Assembly: GCF_016863135.1 (NCBI RefSeq)
Contig: NZ_BOOH01000054.1
Span: 1-64,000, forward strand
Direction of reading: 5' to 3'
Origin: Planobispora longispora
GTDB lineage: Bacteria; Actinomycetota; Actinomycetes; Streptosporangiales; Streptosporangiaceae
Length of the DNA: 64,000 nt
Shown piece after piece: positions 34,643 through 43,621 of this stretch (position 1 is its first letter; each line of letters opens with the position of its first letter). Below the pieces are notes generated by a model, which saw only the letters and a list, made by a program, of their open reading frames with translations, did no database searches and was not told the DNA's origin. Both the position numbers and the translations under genes were made by a program.

Positions 34643-35407
34643 ATGGAAGTGGAACGGCTCACCGGCAGGCGGATTCTGATCACCGGCGCGGCTTCAGGCA
34701 TCGGCCGGGCGACGACGTTGCGGCTGCTGGCCGAGGGCGCCCGGGTGGTCGCCGCCGACGTCTCCGAGGACGGCCTGAAGGAGACCCTCGCCCTGGCCGG
34801 CACCGACCGGCTCACCGTCGCCACCGCCGACATCGCCGACGAGGCGTCCGTCGGCTCGCTGGTGAGCGCGGCGGCCGCCGAGCTCGGCGGGCTGGACGCC
34901 CTGGTCAACGCCGCCGCCATCCTGCGCGGCGCGCACACCCACGAGTGCTCGCTGGAGCTGTGGAACCGGGTCATCGGAATCAACCTGACCGGCACGTTCC
35001 TGATGACCCGGGCGGCGCTGCCGCACCTGCTGGCATCCGGCAGGGGAGTGGTGGTCAACTTCAGCTCCACCGCGGCCTTCTTCGCCCACCCGTTCATGGC
35101 CGCCTACTCGGCCAGCAAGGGCGGCATCTTCTCCTTCACCCACAGCATCGCCCAGGAGTACGGCAAGCAGGGCCTGCGCGCGGTCAACGTGGTGCCCGGC
35201 GGCATCAGCAGCGGCATCACCGCCAACATCCGCGACCTGGTGCCCGAGGACACCGACTGGGACCTGTTCGGCAAGCTCACCCCCGCCCTGCCCGGCGGCA
35301 TCCCGGGACCGGAGAAGGTCGCCGGCGTGGTGGCGATGCTCGTCTCCGACGACGGCTCCTTCATCACCGGCACCGAGATCCGCGTCGACGGAGGCGCCCA
35401 CCAGTAG
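34643..35407 (+). CDS. Short-chain dehydrogenase/reductase (SDR)
   Basis: This 254-residue classical SDR has the cofactor loop TGAASGIG (residues 14-21), Asp after beta-2 (VVAADVSED) favouring NAD(H), NAAA, catalytic Ser in NFSSTAAFF, YSASK, and C-terminal TGTEIRVDGG. The start has GAGGAGG. The function is oxidation or reduction of an unknown alcohol or ketone. It stands alone between merR and a two-component system. Confidence 0.9.
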   Translation: MEVERLTGRRILITGAASGIGRATTLRLLAEGARVVAADVSEDGLKETLALAGTDRLTVATADIADEASVGSLVSAAAAELGGLDALVNAAAILRGAHTHECSLELWNRVIGINLTGTFLMTRAALPHLLASGRGVVVNFSSTAAFFAHPFMAAYSASKGGIFSFTHSIAQEYGKQGLRAVNVVPGGISSGITANIRDLVPEDTDWDLFGKLTPALPGGIPGPEKVAGVVAMLVSDDGSFITGTEIRVDGGAHQ

Positions 35408-35438
35408 ACCGGGCGGGCCGGACCCCGAGCCGCGACGG

Positions 35439-36101
35439 TCAGGAGCCGCGCGGGACCACCAGGCCGGACTCGTAGGCGAAGATCACCAGCTGGGCGCGGT
35501 CACGGGCGCGGAGCTTGGTCATGGCCCGGTTGACGTGGGTTTTCGCGGTCTGCGGACTGATCACCATGCGGTCGGCGATCTGGTCGTTGGACAGGCCCCG
35601 CGCGACCAGGGTGACGGCCTCGCGTTCGCGGTTGGTCAGCTCCTTCAGCCCCGTGCCGGCGCCGGTGTGCGGCGGCTGGGCGACGTACCGGTCGATCAGC
35701 TTGCGGGTGATCGACGGTGCGAGCAGGGCGTCGCCGCGCGCGGCGACGCGCACGGCGTGCAGGAAGTCCTCCGGCACGATGTCCTTGACGAGGAATCCGG
35801 CCGCGCCGGCGCGCAGCGCGTTGAAGACGTACTCGTCCAGGCCGTAGTTGGTCAGGATGACGACGCGCACCCCGGCCAGGGCCGGGTCGGCGGCGATGCG
35901 CCGGGTCGCCTCGATGCCGTCGACGACCGGCATCTGGACGTCGACGAGCGCGATGTCGGGCAGGTGCCGCCTGGCCAGGGCCAGGCCCTCCTGCCCGTCG
36001 GCGGCCTCGGCCACCACCTCGATGTCGTCTTCGAGGTCGAGGAGCGCGCGGAACCCGCCGCGGATGAGCGGCTGGTCGTCGACCAGCAGGACGCGGATCA
36101 C
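35439..36101 (-). CDS. NarL/LuxR-type response regulator
   Basis: The product has 220 residues. The receiver holds VDDQ, the phospho-acceptor Asp in IALVDVQMPVVDG, ILTNYG and FLVKDIVPED. The output HTH is LTNREREAVTLVARGLSNDQIADRMVISPQTAKTHVNRAMTKL. GTG 36101 overlaps the kinase stop (GTGA), so the pair is coupled. It is the second NarL-type system in the window. Confidence 0.92.
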   Translation of the reverse strand: MIRVLLVDDQPLIRGGFRALLDLEDDIEVVAEAADGQEGLALARRHLPDIALVDVQMPVVDGIEATRRIAADPALAGVRVVILTNYGLDEYVFNALRAGAAGFLVKDIVPEDFLHAVRVAARGDALLAPSITRKLIDRYVAQPPHTGAGTGLKELTNREREAVTLVARGLSNDQIADRMVISPQTAKTHVNRAMTKLRARDRAQLVIFAYESGLVVPRGS

Positions 36102-37225
36102 GGAGTCCGGTCCACGGGGAGCTCGGCCTGCACGGAGAAGCCGCCCTCGCTGCGCGGCGCCGCCCGCAGGCTGCCGCCGAGGGCGGCGACGCGTTCGCGC
36201 ATCCCGAGCAGTCCGACGCCGGGCACGGGCGCGGCGCCGGGCGTGGCCCTGCCGTCGTCGTCGACCTGTATGACCAGGACGTCGGGACGGTAGTCGATCC
36301 GGACCGACGCCGTCGCGGCGGCGGCGTGACGGGCGACGTTGGTCAGCGACTCCTGGACGATCCGGTAAGCGGTCCGCTCCACCGCGTCCGGCACGTCGGG
36401 TCGCCGTCCCTCGATCGTCAGCTTGGCGTCCAGGCCGGTCGTCCGGGCCCGTTCCACCAGTTGCGGGACGTGGTCGAGCCCGTGCGGCGGGCTCTTGCCG
36501 TCCTCGCGCAGCACCTCCAGGGTCGCCCGCAGTTCCCGGGCCGCCTCGCGACCGGCCTCCCGGATCGCCAGCAGCGCCTCCGGCACCTGCTCGCCCCGCT
36601 TGCGGGCCACGTGGACGGCGACCTCGGCCTGCACCTTGATGATCGAGATCTGGTGGGTGAGCGAGTCGTGCAGCTCCCGGGCGATGTGCAGCCGCTCCTC
36701 GTCGGCGCGGCGGCGCGCGGTCTCCTCCCGGGTGCGCTCGGCTTCGTCCGCCCGCCGCTCGGCCTGCCGCAGCGCCTCGCCCGCGGCGCCGGCCGCGATC
36801 AGCCAGGCCAGCTCCAGGGCGCCCCGGGCCTGCGCGAACGCCTCGCCCGTGTCGTGCAGGCCCGAGGCCATGGCCGCGAGGGGGAGGAGGGCCAGCACGA
36901 TCACGCTCGCCGCCACCGTGACGGCGCGGTGTCCCGCCCGCACGGCGGCGTACACCGCGAACAGGTAGGCGACGGCGGGCACGTCGAACCCGGCGGCCTG
37001 GTGACCCGCCGCGCACAGCCCGGTGACGGCCAGGACGGGAACCGGGGCCCGGCGGCGCGCGGCCAGCGCCAGGCCGCCGGACGCCAGCAGCGCGTAGCCG
37101 AGCAGGTCGAGGTAGGTGCCGGAGTGCCGTCCGGACAGCCCGGTGACCAGCAGCGCCGCCGCCACGCCGACGGCGATCGCCCAGTCTCCGGCAGTGGCCG
37201 GGAAACCGGGCCGTCCTGTGCTCAT
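36098..37225 (-). CDS. NarL-type sensor histidine kinase
   Basis: The product has 375 residues. Five to six membrane helices lie in residues 15-140 with very short loops, followed by a coiled linker and a HisKA_3 box RLHIARELHDSLTHQISIIKVQAEV with the acceptor His. The HATPase has QESLTNVARHA and GVGLLGMRERVAALGGSL. The sensor is membrane-embedded, as in the DesK/LiaS style. The divergent neighbour, a DUF6223 membrane protein, may be a target gene. Confidence 0.92.
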   Translation of the reverse strand: MSTGRPGFPATAGDWAIAVGVAAALLVTGLSGRHSGTYLDLLGYALLASGGLALAARRRAPVPVLAVTGLCAAGHQAAGFDVPAVAYLFAVYAAVRAGHRAVTVAASVIVLALLPLAAMASGLHDTGEAFAQARGALELAWLIAAGAAGEALRQAERRADEAERTREETARRRADEERLHIARELHDSLTHQISIIKVQAEVAVHVARKRGEQVPEALLAIREAGREAARELRATLEVLREDGKSPPHGLDHVPQLVERARTTGLDAKLTIEGRRPDVPDAVERTAYRIVQESLTNVARHAAAATASVRIDYRPDVLVIQVDDDGRATPGAAPVPGVGLLGMRERVAALGGSLRAAPRSEGGFSVQAELPVDRTP

Positions 37226-37285
37226 GCGCGCACCTTAGCCGGATACCGCCGCGGGCGACTCCTGCCGTGGGGTGATCGGTCGCCT

Positions 37286-37301
37286 ACCGCGCACGCGGTA
37301 T
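37286..37301. promoter_or_regulatory. Palindrome TACCGCG-CA-CGCGGTA
   Basis: A dyad with seven-base arms lies in the 225-bp divergent region between the kinase gene and the DUF6223 gene, 60 bp upstream of the kinase start. Its position suggests an operator; the cognate regulator is unknown. Confidence 0.5.
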
Positions 37302-37450
37302 CTCCGCGACTTCTGCGGCATCGGCGGTACCCGGCTGCGGCGTCGGCGGCAGCACGGATTGTCCGCGTCCGCCGGACGACCGGTGGTGGGGCCGGCGGAC
37401 AGGATCAGGTGACGTCCAGTCGCAGGAAGCCCAGTGGAAAGGACCATCCC

Positions 37451-37936
37451 ATGCCCGTCCGTCATCTGTTCGCCGCCGCGGCCGCCCTCCCCGGAGGTCT
37501 CCATCTCGCCGTGCCGGCGGTCGCGCACGTTCTGGCCCAGCCGGATTCCCCCGGTGCCTACACCCTGACCTCGGGGCGTCTCTGGTCGCTGGTGGCCGCG
37601 GCGCTGGGGCTGGCCGGCGCGGCCGTCGGCGGGCTGGCCCTGACCCGCTCCGCCGGCCGTGCCGGGGCCGGCACCGGGCGAAGGGGCGCCGTCGCGGCGC
37701 TGGCGGCGGGGCTGGCCGGCGCGCTCATCGGCGGGCTGGTCGTGGCCGCCGCCGAGGGCGGTCCCGGCACCGGCTACGGAATAGTCGGGGGCTTCGCGGC
37801 CCTGGCGGTGGGACTGGTCGCCATGGTGCTCGGCGGGCTGGCGCTGGCCCGCTCCCGCCGTATCGCGCCCGGCCCCGGCGACGATCAGCCCGTCGGGATG
37901 AGGACGGATCCCGGCACGTCGCGGCAGACGCGCTGA
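37451..37936 (+). CDS. DUF6223 family membrane protein
   Basis: The 161-residue protein has a signal-like N-terminus and three hydrophobic helices. The repeated glycine-rich phrase LWSLVAAALGLAGAAVGGLAL recurs as a related segment in the third helix (LVAMVLGGLALARS), consistent with DUF6223. No function is known. AAAGGA precedes the start. Location next to a two-component system suggests it is regulated by it. Confidence 0.75.
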   Translation: MPVRHLFAAAAALPGGLHLAVPAVAHVLAQPDSPGAYTLTSGRLWSLVAAALGLAGAAVGGLALTRSAGRAGAGTGRRGAVAALAAGLAGALIGGLVVAAAEGGPGTGYGIVGGFAALAVGLVAMVLGGLALARSRRIAPGPGDDQPVGMRTDPGTSRQTR

Positions 37937-37952
37937 CGGCGCCCGCCGGGCG

Positions 37953-39248
37953 TTACGCCGGCGCCGGACCGCCGTCCGGTTCGCCCGCCGCCGGCTTCCG
38001 ACCCGGTTCGTCCGCCACCGGTTCGCTCGTCACCGGCTTCCGGCCCGGTTCGCCCGTCCCCGGCTTCCGGCCCGGTTCGCCCGTCCCCGGCTCCGGGGCC
38101 GGCTTGCTCGCCACCGGCTTCTGACCTGGTTCGCCCGTCCCCGGCTCCGGGGGCGGTCCGCTCGTCACCGGTTCCGGTTCCGGGTTCGGTTCGCCGAGCT
38201 GCTCGCGCAGATAGTTCCAGAGCACGGCGATCAGCGCGGCCGCCGGCACGGCGAGCAGGCTGCCGATGATGCCCGCCAGGCTGCCGCCGAGGACGACCGC
38301 GAGCAGCACCACCGCCGCGTGCAGGCCCAGGCCGCGGCTCTGCACGATGGGCTGGAAGACGTTGCCTTCGAGCTGCTGCACCACGACGATGAGGGCCAGC
38401 ACGATGAGCGCGTCGGTCAGGCCGTTGGAGACCAGGGCGATGAGCACGGCCACCAGGCCGGCGAAGAGGGCGCCGATGATCGGCACGAACGCCGACACGA
38501 ACGTCAGCACGGCCAGCGGAAGGACCAGGGGCACGCCGATGATCCACAGGCCGAGCCCGATGAAGACGGCGTCCAGCAGGCCGACGAAGGCCTGGGAGCG
38601 GACGAACGCCCCCAGGGTGTCCCAGCCGCGCTCGGCGATGGTCGGAAGGTCGACCGCGAGCCGGCCGGGCAGCTGGCGGGTCAGCCAGGGCAGGAAGCGG
38701 GGACCGTCCTTGAGGAAGAAGAACATCAGGAAGAGGGCCAGCACCGCGGTGACGATGCCGTTGGCCACCGTGCCCACGCCGCTGACGGTGGCGGTGAGGA
38801 TGCTGCCGACGCTGTCCTGGATGCGGGCGACCGCCGTGTCGAACGCCCGGGTGATCTGATCGTCGCCGATGTTCAACGGCGGGCCGGCCGCCCATTCCCG
38901 CACCTGCTGGATGCCCTTGACCACGCCGGCGGTCAGCTCGCCGGACTGGGACGCGACCGGCACCGCGATCAGCACGACGATGCCCGCCGCCAGTATGAGG
39001 AACAGTATGGTCACGACTGACGCGGCCAGGGCCGGGGGCCATCCGTGCCGGCGCAGGAATCGGGCCGGCGGCCACGTCAGCGTGGTCACCAGCAGCGCGA
39101 CGACCACCGGCCACACGACCGACCACATCTTGCCCAGCGTCCACAACGTCACGGCGGCCAGCAGCAGGACCAGAAGCAGCCGCAGGGAGACGCGGGCCGA
39201 GACGCGCAGTGCCGACCGGGTCTTCGCTGAGCTCAGCGGGGCAGACAT
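37953..39248 (-). CDS. AI-2E family transporter with repetitive C-terminal tail
   Basis: This is a 431-residue PerM/AI-2E exporter-like protein. The core (about 1-360) has eight helices, including VVWPVVVALLVTTLTWPPARFL and the conserved loop with FGFL-like elements (PIIGALFAGLVAVLIALVSNG). The family includes Na+/H+ antiporters and autoinducer-2 exporters, so the substrate is unknown. Residues about 362-431 form a cytoplasmic tail of repeats such as GEPGRKPV/GTGEPG. The DNA repeat (about 37985-38160) has 33- to 36-bp units. The tail is absent from ordinary family members as I recall them. Confidence 0.85.
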   Translation of the reverse strand: MSAPLSSAKTRSALRVSARVSLRLLLVLLLAAVTLWTLGKMWSVVWPVVVALLVTTLTWPPARFLRRHGWPPALAASVVTILFLILAAGIVVLIAVPVASQSGELTAGVVKGIQQVREWAAGPPLNIGDDQITRAFDTAVARIQDSVGSILTATVSGVGTVANGIVTAVLALFLMFFFLKDGPRFLPWLTRQLPGRLAVDLPTIAERGWDTLGAFVRSQAFVGLLDAVFIGLGLWIIGVPLVLPLAVLTFVSAFVPIIGALFAGLVAVLIALVSNGLTDALIVLALIVVVQQLEGNVFQPIVQSRGLGLHAAVVLLAVVLGGSLAGIIGSLLAVPAAALIAVLWNYLREQLGEPNPEPEPVTSGPPPEPGTGEPGQKPVASKPAPEPGTGEPGRKPGTGEPGRKPVTSEPVADEPGRKPAAGEPDGGPAPA

Positions 39249-39302
39249 GAGATCACCTTAAGGTGCCGGGCGAGCGGGATCGCTCGCCTGGAGACCGGAG
39301 AC

Positions 39303-39380
39303 ATGATGGCGTGTCAGGACAAACATATAAATCTACATAGTAAAGGGCATCTCTCGAATCTAAACAAGATCAACAAAACC
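39303..39380. other. AT-rich segment foreign to its surroundings
   Basis: About 78 bp that are only about 37% GC, in a window near 70% GC, with runs such as ACATATAAATCTACATAGTA. They lie just upstream of a broken sigma-factor gene. This could be the end of a lost element or a strongly AT-rich promoter. I see no inverted repeats or target duplication. Confidence 0.6.
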
Positions 39381-39470
39381 AAGGCGACGACGGGGGAGAG
39401 CCGCCCCGACCTGCCCGGACCCGGACGGCGGCCCCGGGCCGGTCTCGCTCCATGTCACAACTGGACCGGT

Positions 39471-40241
39471 CTCCTCGTCTTAGACGATCTGCGGGATGCG
39501 CGGGCCTGGCTGATCACGGTGGTCGCCCGGATCTGCCTGGACGAGCTGGGCTCCGCCCGGGTAAGGCGCGAGAGCTGCGTCGGGCCGTGGTTGCCCGAGC
39601 CGCTCGTCGGGGCCGCCGGGGATCGTGCTCTGTCGTGCCCGGGGCCGGGTCCGGAGGATCGGGTGACCCTGGACGAGTCGGTCAGCATGGCGATGCTCGT
39701 CCTGCTCGAGTCGCTCAGCCCTGCGGAGCGGACCGCCTTCGTGCTGTATGAGGTCTTCGGCCTGTCCGATCCGGAGGTCTCGGCGGTCGTGGGCCGCAGT
39801 GAGGCGGCCTGCCGTCAGCTGGTGGCCAGGGCGCGGGGGCATGTCCGCCGTCGCGCGCCCCGTTTCACTCCCGATCACGGTCAGCACGTCCAGGCGGTCG
39901 AGGCGTTCTTGAAGGCGTGCTTCCACGGAAGCGTCGAGGAACTGGTCCGGGTCCTGGATCCGGGTGTCGTCCTGCGCTCCGATGGCGGCGGTCTGGTTCC
40001 CGGCGTGGCGCGGCGGCCCGTCGTCGGCGCGGTCAACGTCGCGCGGCTGCTGTCCGGCGTCGCGGCCAGGCATGCCGTCACGCCGCGGTTCAGTGCGGTC
40101 AACGGCTCGACCGGCCTGGTCTTCGAAAGCGGCGGGGTCGTGGTCGGGGTGATGGGGTTCACCGTGGCGGAGAGCTTGATCACTGAGATCGATTTCGTGG
40201 TCAACCCCGACAAGCTTCAGCGGGTCGCCCGTCGGCGGTGA
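39471..40241 (+). pseudogene. 5'-truncated ECF41 (SigJ-like) sigma factor
   Basis: The homologous part begins abruptly with VLDDLRDARAWLITVVARICLDELGSARVRRE, the end of sigma region 2. It continues through region 4 (LLESLSPAERTAFVLYEVFGLSDPEVSAVVGRSEAACRQLVARARGHV) and the SnoaL-like C-terminal domain of ECF41 factors (HVQAVEAFLKACFHGSVEELV to the VVNPDKLQRV end). About 70 residues of region 2, including the -10-recognising helix, are missing. Upstream in frame is non-homologous, partly AT-rich sequence, so the factor cannot bind promoters normally. The frame is open to 39303, but that does not restore the domain. Confidence 0.7.
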
Positions 40242-40301
40242 TCCGTACGGCTGCGGGCGGATCCTGCCGAACGCTGCTATCGGGCGGGGGCGCCCCTCGG
40301 C

Positions 40302-40493
40302 GTGCCGACGACCGTCGCGTTCGGGTCGCGCGACCTCCTGCTCGTGCGCCGGTCCCGTCATCTCGATCAGCTCCCGCCGGGTACTCGTGCCGGGGCGCTT
40401 CCCGGCTGCGGGCACGTCGCCATGAGTGATGATCCCGCCGCTGTCGTCGCGCTGATCATCGGATCCGCCCGTGTCGTGGATCATCCGGCATGA
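40302..40493 (+). pseudogene. C-terminal fragment of an alpha/beta hydrolase
   Basis: This frame encodes about 63 residues, beginning VPTTVAFGSRDLLLVRRSRH and containing LPGCGHVAMSDDPAAVVALI. That is exactly the last third of a typical hydrolase, with the catalytic Asp (GSRD) and His (GCGH) but no nucleophile part. A GTG is available at 40302, but no ribosome site is seen. It follows another truncated gene, so the stretch looks like a deletion scar. Confidence 0.6.
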
Positions 40494-40587
40494 GCGGCGT
40501 GGGCGGGCGGTCGTTCGGGCGGGGAGCCCAGGTCCGCCCGGGTGAATCCGTCGGGCAGCGCGCCGATCCCTGAGCCCGGATCCGCGA

Positions 40588-41568
40588 TCAGGTGAGAGGA
40601 GGTTCCGATCGGAGCAAGGTGTCTCCCGCCTCGGCTCGCTGGTACCGCACGTTGGCTCCCTGCCGGGTGCGGGCCACCAGACCGGCGTTGAGCAGCACGC
40701 CGAGGTGATAGGAGACCGTGGAGGCGGCGAGATCGTGGCGGTGGCTCAGTTCGGTGGTCGATCTGGGCACGTCGAGATCTCGCAGGATCGCGGCCCGGCT
40801 GGGTCCCAGGAGATCGGGCAGTGCCGAGCGCCGTCCCGGTCTGGCGGGGAACGGCTCTCTGACTGGATAGGAGATGACCGCGTTGTCCGGGTCGCACAGC
40901 TGGACGCGCAGGACCGGCCAGGCCAGCAGGGAGGGCGACAGGACCAGTTCGTGGCCGCGTAGTTCGCCGATCTCGTCGTACGGTTTGTCGATGCGCAGCT
41001 CCTGTCCGGTCCAGGTGAGGTCGGGGTGGAGGGTGTGGAGCACGTGGCCGACGCCGTGCGTGGCCATGGTCCGCGCGCGGTCGGCCATGTCGGCGGCTGC
41101 GTTCTCGCTCAGCGCCTTCCACTGGTCGGCGAGTGTGATCGACCAGAAGCGGCGGAGGCCGTCGACGGCTCGCCGGGCGAAGGCGCCCGATTCCATCGCC
41201 CGGCGTATCCCGTCCGGCATGGGGTTGTTGGGGTAGCGGCCCAGGAGCAGTTGCCGCGCCACGTCGGTGTCCGGGGTCTCTCTGATGATCTCCAGTTGTT
41301 CGCGCAGGGCCCGTGGCCAGGCGGTGGTGATCGAGGGCCGTGGTGTCAGCATGTCGAGGGTGTAGCCGGTACGGCCGGGCAGCACCGCGGCGATCATCGC
41401 CACGTCGGGATCGCGTAACGCGCATCGGGCGCCGGCTCCGGGCAGTCCGAAGTGCGGGTGGCGCTGGTTGAAGGCGGTGAATCCCAGCCAGGAGGTGACC
41501 TCGGCGGCGGGAGAGGGTGCGAACCTGGTCCGAGAAAGACTCAAGACATCCACTCTTACAGTGATCAC
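40588..41568 (-). CDS. ArsR-like winged-helix regulator with N-terminal DUF5937-type domain
   Basis: The product has 326 residues. The N-terminal 230 residues form a conserved domain of unknown function (VDVLSLSRTRFAPSPAAEVTSWLGF typical start). The C-terminal winged helix (about 245-315) reads LLGPSRAAILRDLDVPRSTTELSHRHDLAASTVSYHLGVLLNAGLV. GTG 41568 is used; GTG 41553 is possible. Upstream sequence is AT-rich, suggesting a promoter. It is probably a transcriptional regulator of unknown target. Confidence 0.82.
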   Translation of the reverse strand: MITVRVDVLSLSRTRFAPSPAAEVTSWLGFTAFNQRHPHFGLPGAGARCALRDPDVAMIAAVLPGRTGYTLDMLTPRPSITTAWPRALREQLEIIRETPDTDVARQLLLGRYPNNPMPDGIRRAMESGAFARRAVDGLRRFWSITLADQWKALSENAAADMADRARTMATHGVGHVLHTLHPDLTWTGQELRIDKPYDEIGELRGHELVLSPSLLAWPVLRVQLCDPDNAVISYPVREPFPARPGRRSALPDLLGPSRAAILRDLDVPRSTTELSHRHDLAASTVSYHLGVLLNAGLVARTRQGANVRYQRAEAGDTLLRSEPPLT

Positions 41569-41729
41569 GACTCATTGTAAAACACATGCGAATCTCTATT
41601 TATGAGTATTTCCTCTTTGATTCGCTTTCGCGGAACCGGCAATTCTCATGGAGAACGACCAATCGCCCGGCGGCTGGATGAACGACATCATTGATGCCGT
41701 CGACGCCGGGCGGCCGGTGGCCGGTCGTG
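41569..41729. other. 160-bp AT-rich intergenic region
   Basis: The region between the two minus-strand genes includes an AT-rich patch near 41571-41635. It likely contains the ArsR-type gene promoter. No repeats or RNA gene were seen. Confidence 0.5.
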
Positions 41730-42191
41730 TCAGTCCAGGCAGAACTCGTTGCCCTCGGGGTCGGTCATCACGATGAAGCCGGCGCTCATCGGGGGAGCGG
41801 GCTCGTGGCGGCGCACCCGCTTGGCTCCCAGCGCGACGAGCCGGTCGCACTCGGTCTCCAGCGCCGCCATCCGCTCCTGTCCCTGCAGTCCGGGAGCCGC
41901 GCGGACGTCGAGGTGGACGCGGTTCTTGGCGACCTTGTCCTCCGGGACCCGCTGGAAGAACAGCCGCGGGCCGTGCCCGTCGGGGTCCTCGATGGCCGAT
42001 GCCGTGTTGCGCTCCTCCTCCGGCACGCCGGCCCGCGCCAGGAAATCGTCCCAGGCGGCGAGCGGGTCGGCGTCCTCGGGCAGGTCGACTCCGGGCGGTC
42101 CGGGGTGGACGTAGCCCAGCGCGTCGCGCCAGAAGGACGACAGTTCCCGCGGGTCGTGGGCGTCGAAGGTGACCTGGATGTGGCGGCTCAT
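41730..42191 (-). CDS. VOC family (glyoxalase/bleomycin resistance-like) protein
   Basis: This 153-residue protein has two beta-alpha-beta-beta-beta units. The metal-site-type residues are His (HIQVTFDAHDP), His (RVHLDVRA) and Glu (DPEGNEFCLD). This is the short VOC type often seen in actinobacteria, with no assigned substrate. GGAG lies seven bases upstream of ATG 42191. The gene diverges from a WYL regulator, which probably controls it. Confidence 0.87.
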   Translation of the reverse strand: MSRHIQVTFDAHDPRELSSFWRDALGYVHPGPPGVDLPEDADPLAAWDDFLARAGVPEEERNTASAIEDPDGHGPRLFFQRVPEDKVAKNRVHLDVRAAPGLQGQERMAALETECDRLVALGAKRVRRHEPAPPMSAGFIVMTDPEGNEFCLD

Positions 42192-42333
42192 CGGGCTGCT
42201 CCGTTCGTAGCGGGTCTCGTGTGCGGGCGGAACTCCGGCGGGCGGTGGATCGGCCCGCGGTGGATGCGCGGCGCCGGATTCCCCGGACCGCGGCCGGGTT
42301 CCGCTGCGTCCGTGGGACTACTCTGACACCTCT

Positions 42334-42354
42334 AGCGGACAGGATCGGTCCGCT
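42334..42354. promoter_or_regulatory. Operator upstream of the WYL regulator gene
   Basis: AGCGGAC (42334-42340) and GTCCGCT (42348-42354) form a perfect dyad with a 7-base spacer, 21 bp before the regulator start. TGACACCTCT just upstream resembles the repeat seen at WYL/YafY promoters. Probably shared by the divergent VOC gene. Confidence 0.65.
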
Positions 42355-42375
42355 TTCTCTGGCAGAGTGGGTGTC

Positions 42376-43374
42376 GTGGACGCGGCGAGCGGTGACGAGC
42401 GGGGGACGACGGAGCGGGTTCTCACTCTGCTCGGGCTGCTGCAGCAGCGTCAGCTCTGGACCGGCCCCGAGCTCGCCGAGCGGCTCGGGGTCACGCCGCG
42501 CACGGTACGGCGCGACGTCGAGCGGCTGCGCGCGCTCGGCTACCCGGTGCACGCCGGTCACGGCGTCGGCGGCGGCTACCGGCTCGGCCCGGGGAAGGAC
42601 CTGCCGCCGCTGCTGCTCGACGACGAGGAGGCGATCGCCACCGCGGTCTCGCTGCTCGCCGGTGCGGGGGGCGCGGTCGCCGGCGCCGGTGACGCCGCGC
42701 TGCGGGCGCTGACCAAGCTCGACCGGGTGCTGCCCACGCGGCTGCGGCACGAGGTGCGCGCGCTCTCCGGTTCGGTGGAGTCCTTCGGCGGGGGCCGTAC
42801 GCCGGTCGATTCCGAGGTGCTCATGACGCTGGCCAGAGCCTGCCGCGACGGGGTCGAGGCCGGCTTCGGCTACCCGTCCGGGGGCGAGGTGCGGCAGCGG
42901 CGGGTCGAGCCCTACCGCCTGGTCGCCTCCGACCGGCGCTGGTACCTCCTGGCCTACGATCTCGACCGTGACGACTGGCGCAGCTTCCGCGTCGACCGGA
43001 TGACCGGTGTGGCCGCGCGGACCTGGCGCTTCCGCCCGCGCGTGGCGCCCGACGCGGCGACGTACGTGCAGGAGAGCGTGGCGAGCCGGGTCTACCCGCA
43101 CCGGGCGCGTTTCCTCGTGCACGCGCCGGCCGACACGGTCCGCGCGCAGATTCCGGCGGCGGCGGCCGTCGTACGGCCGCGGGGGGACGCGCGCTGCGAG
43201 GTGCTCAGCGGCGGCGGTGACCTCGACTTCGTGCTCATGCACGTGCTCCTGCTGGGGCACGATTTCGAGGTGCTCGACCCGCCGGAGCTCGGCAGGCGTT
43301 GCCGCGCGCTGGCGGAGAGGCTGCTGTCGGCCGGTGCGTCGATCCCGCCGGTGACGGGTCCCGCGGATCGGTGA
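42376..43374 (+). CDS. WYL domain (YafY-type) transcriptional regulator
   Basis: The product has 332 residues from GTG 42376 (GTG 42367 possible; neither has a good Shine-Dalgarno). The HTH is at about 10-60 (ERVLTLLGLLQQRQLWTGPELAERLGVTPRTVRRDVERLRALGYPV). The WYL domain is at about 135-200 (RVEPYRLVASDRRWYLLAYDLDRDDWRSFRVDRM), with a C-terminal extension. WYL proteins respond to nucleic-acid or small-molecule ligands. It is divergent to a VOC gene, a frequent pairing for YafY-like repressors. Confidence 0.9.
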   Translation: MDAASGDERGTTERVLTLLGLLQQRQLWTGPELAERLGVTPRTVRRDVERLRALGYPVHAGHGVGGGYRLGPGKDLPPLLLDDEEAIATAVSLLAGAGGAVAGAGDAALRALTKLDRVLPTRLRHEVRALSGSVESFGGGRTPVDSEVLMTLARACRDGVEAGFGYPSGGEVRQRRVEPYRLVASDRRWYLLAYDLDRDDWRSFRVDRMTGVAARTWRFRPRVAPDAATYVQESVASRVYPHRARFLVHAPADTVRAQIPAAAAVVRPRGDARCEVLSGGGDLDFVLMHVLLLGHDFEVLDPPELGRRCRALAERLLSAGASIPPVTGPADR

Positions 43375-43621
43375 CGGAGGCCGTGCGCGCGCGCCCTCCA
43401 GGTCCCGGGTGTCCGGAGATGTGTCGCGGGCGGGGGTCGCCGGCTCGTCGGTGCGGTACGGGCGACCTCCGGTGTGGCCATCTCCGGGTCGGAAGGGGTA
43501 CGGGCGGCCTCCGGGTCGGAAAGGCGCCTCCTCCCCAGGGTGGAGGCGGCCTCGGACCCGCGGCCGCAAGAGCGGCCCCAGGGTTGGCGATCCGTCCGGG
43601 CCGCGCCGACAGGCTGAGGAC
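43375..43621. repeat. Intergenic region with imperfect direct repeats
   Basis: GGTACGGGCGACCTCCGG at 43455-43472 recurs at 43497-43514 with one change, and CTCCGGGTCGGAA recurs at 43482 and 43509. The region separates two plus-strand genes; its function is unclear. Confidence 0.5.

Noticed and set aside
39303-39470. Extended N-terminus of the sigma factor gene
   Set aside because: Lys/Asn-rich, AT-rich sequence with no similarity to sigma region 2; it is better read as foreign or non-coding DNA.
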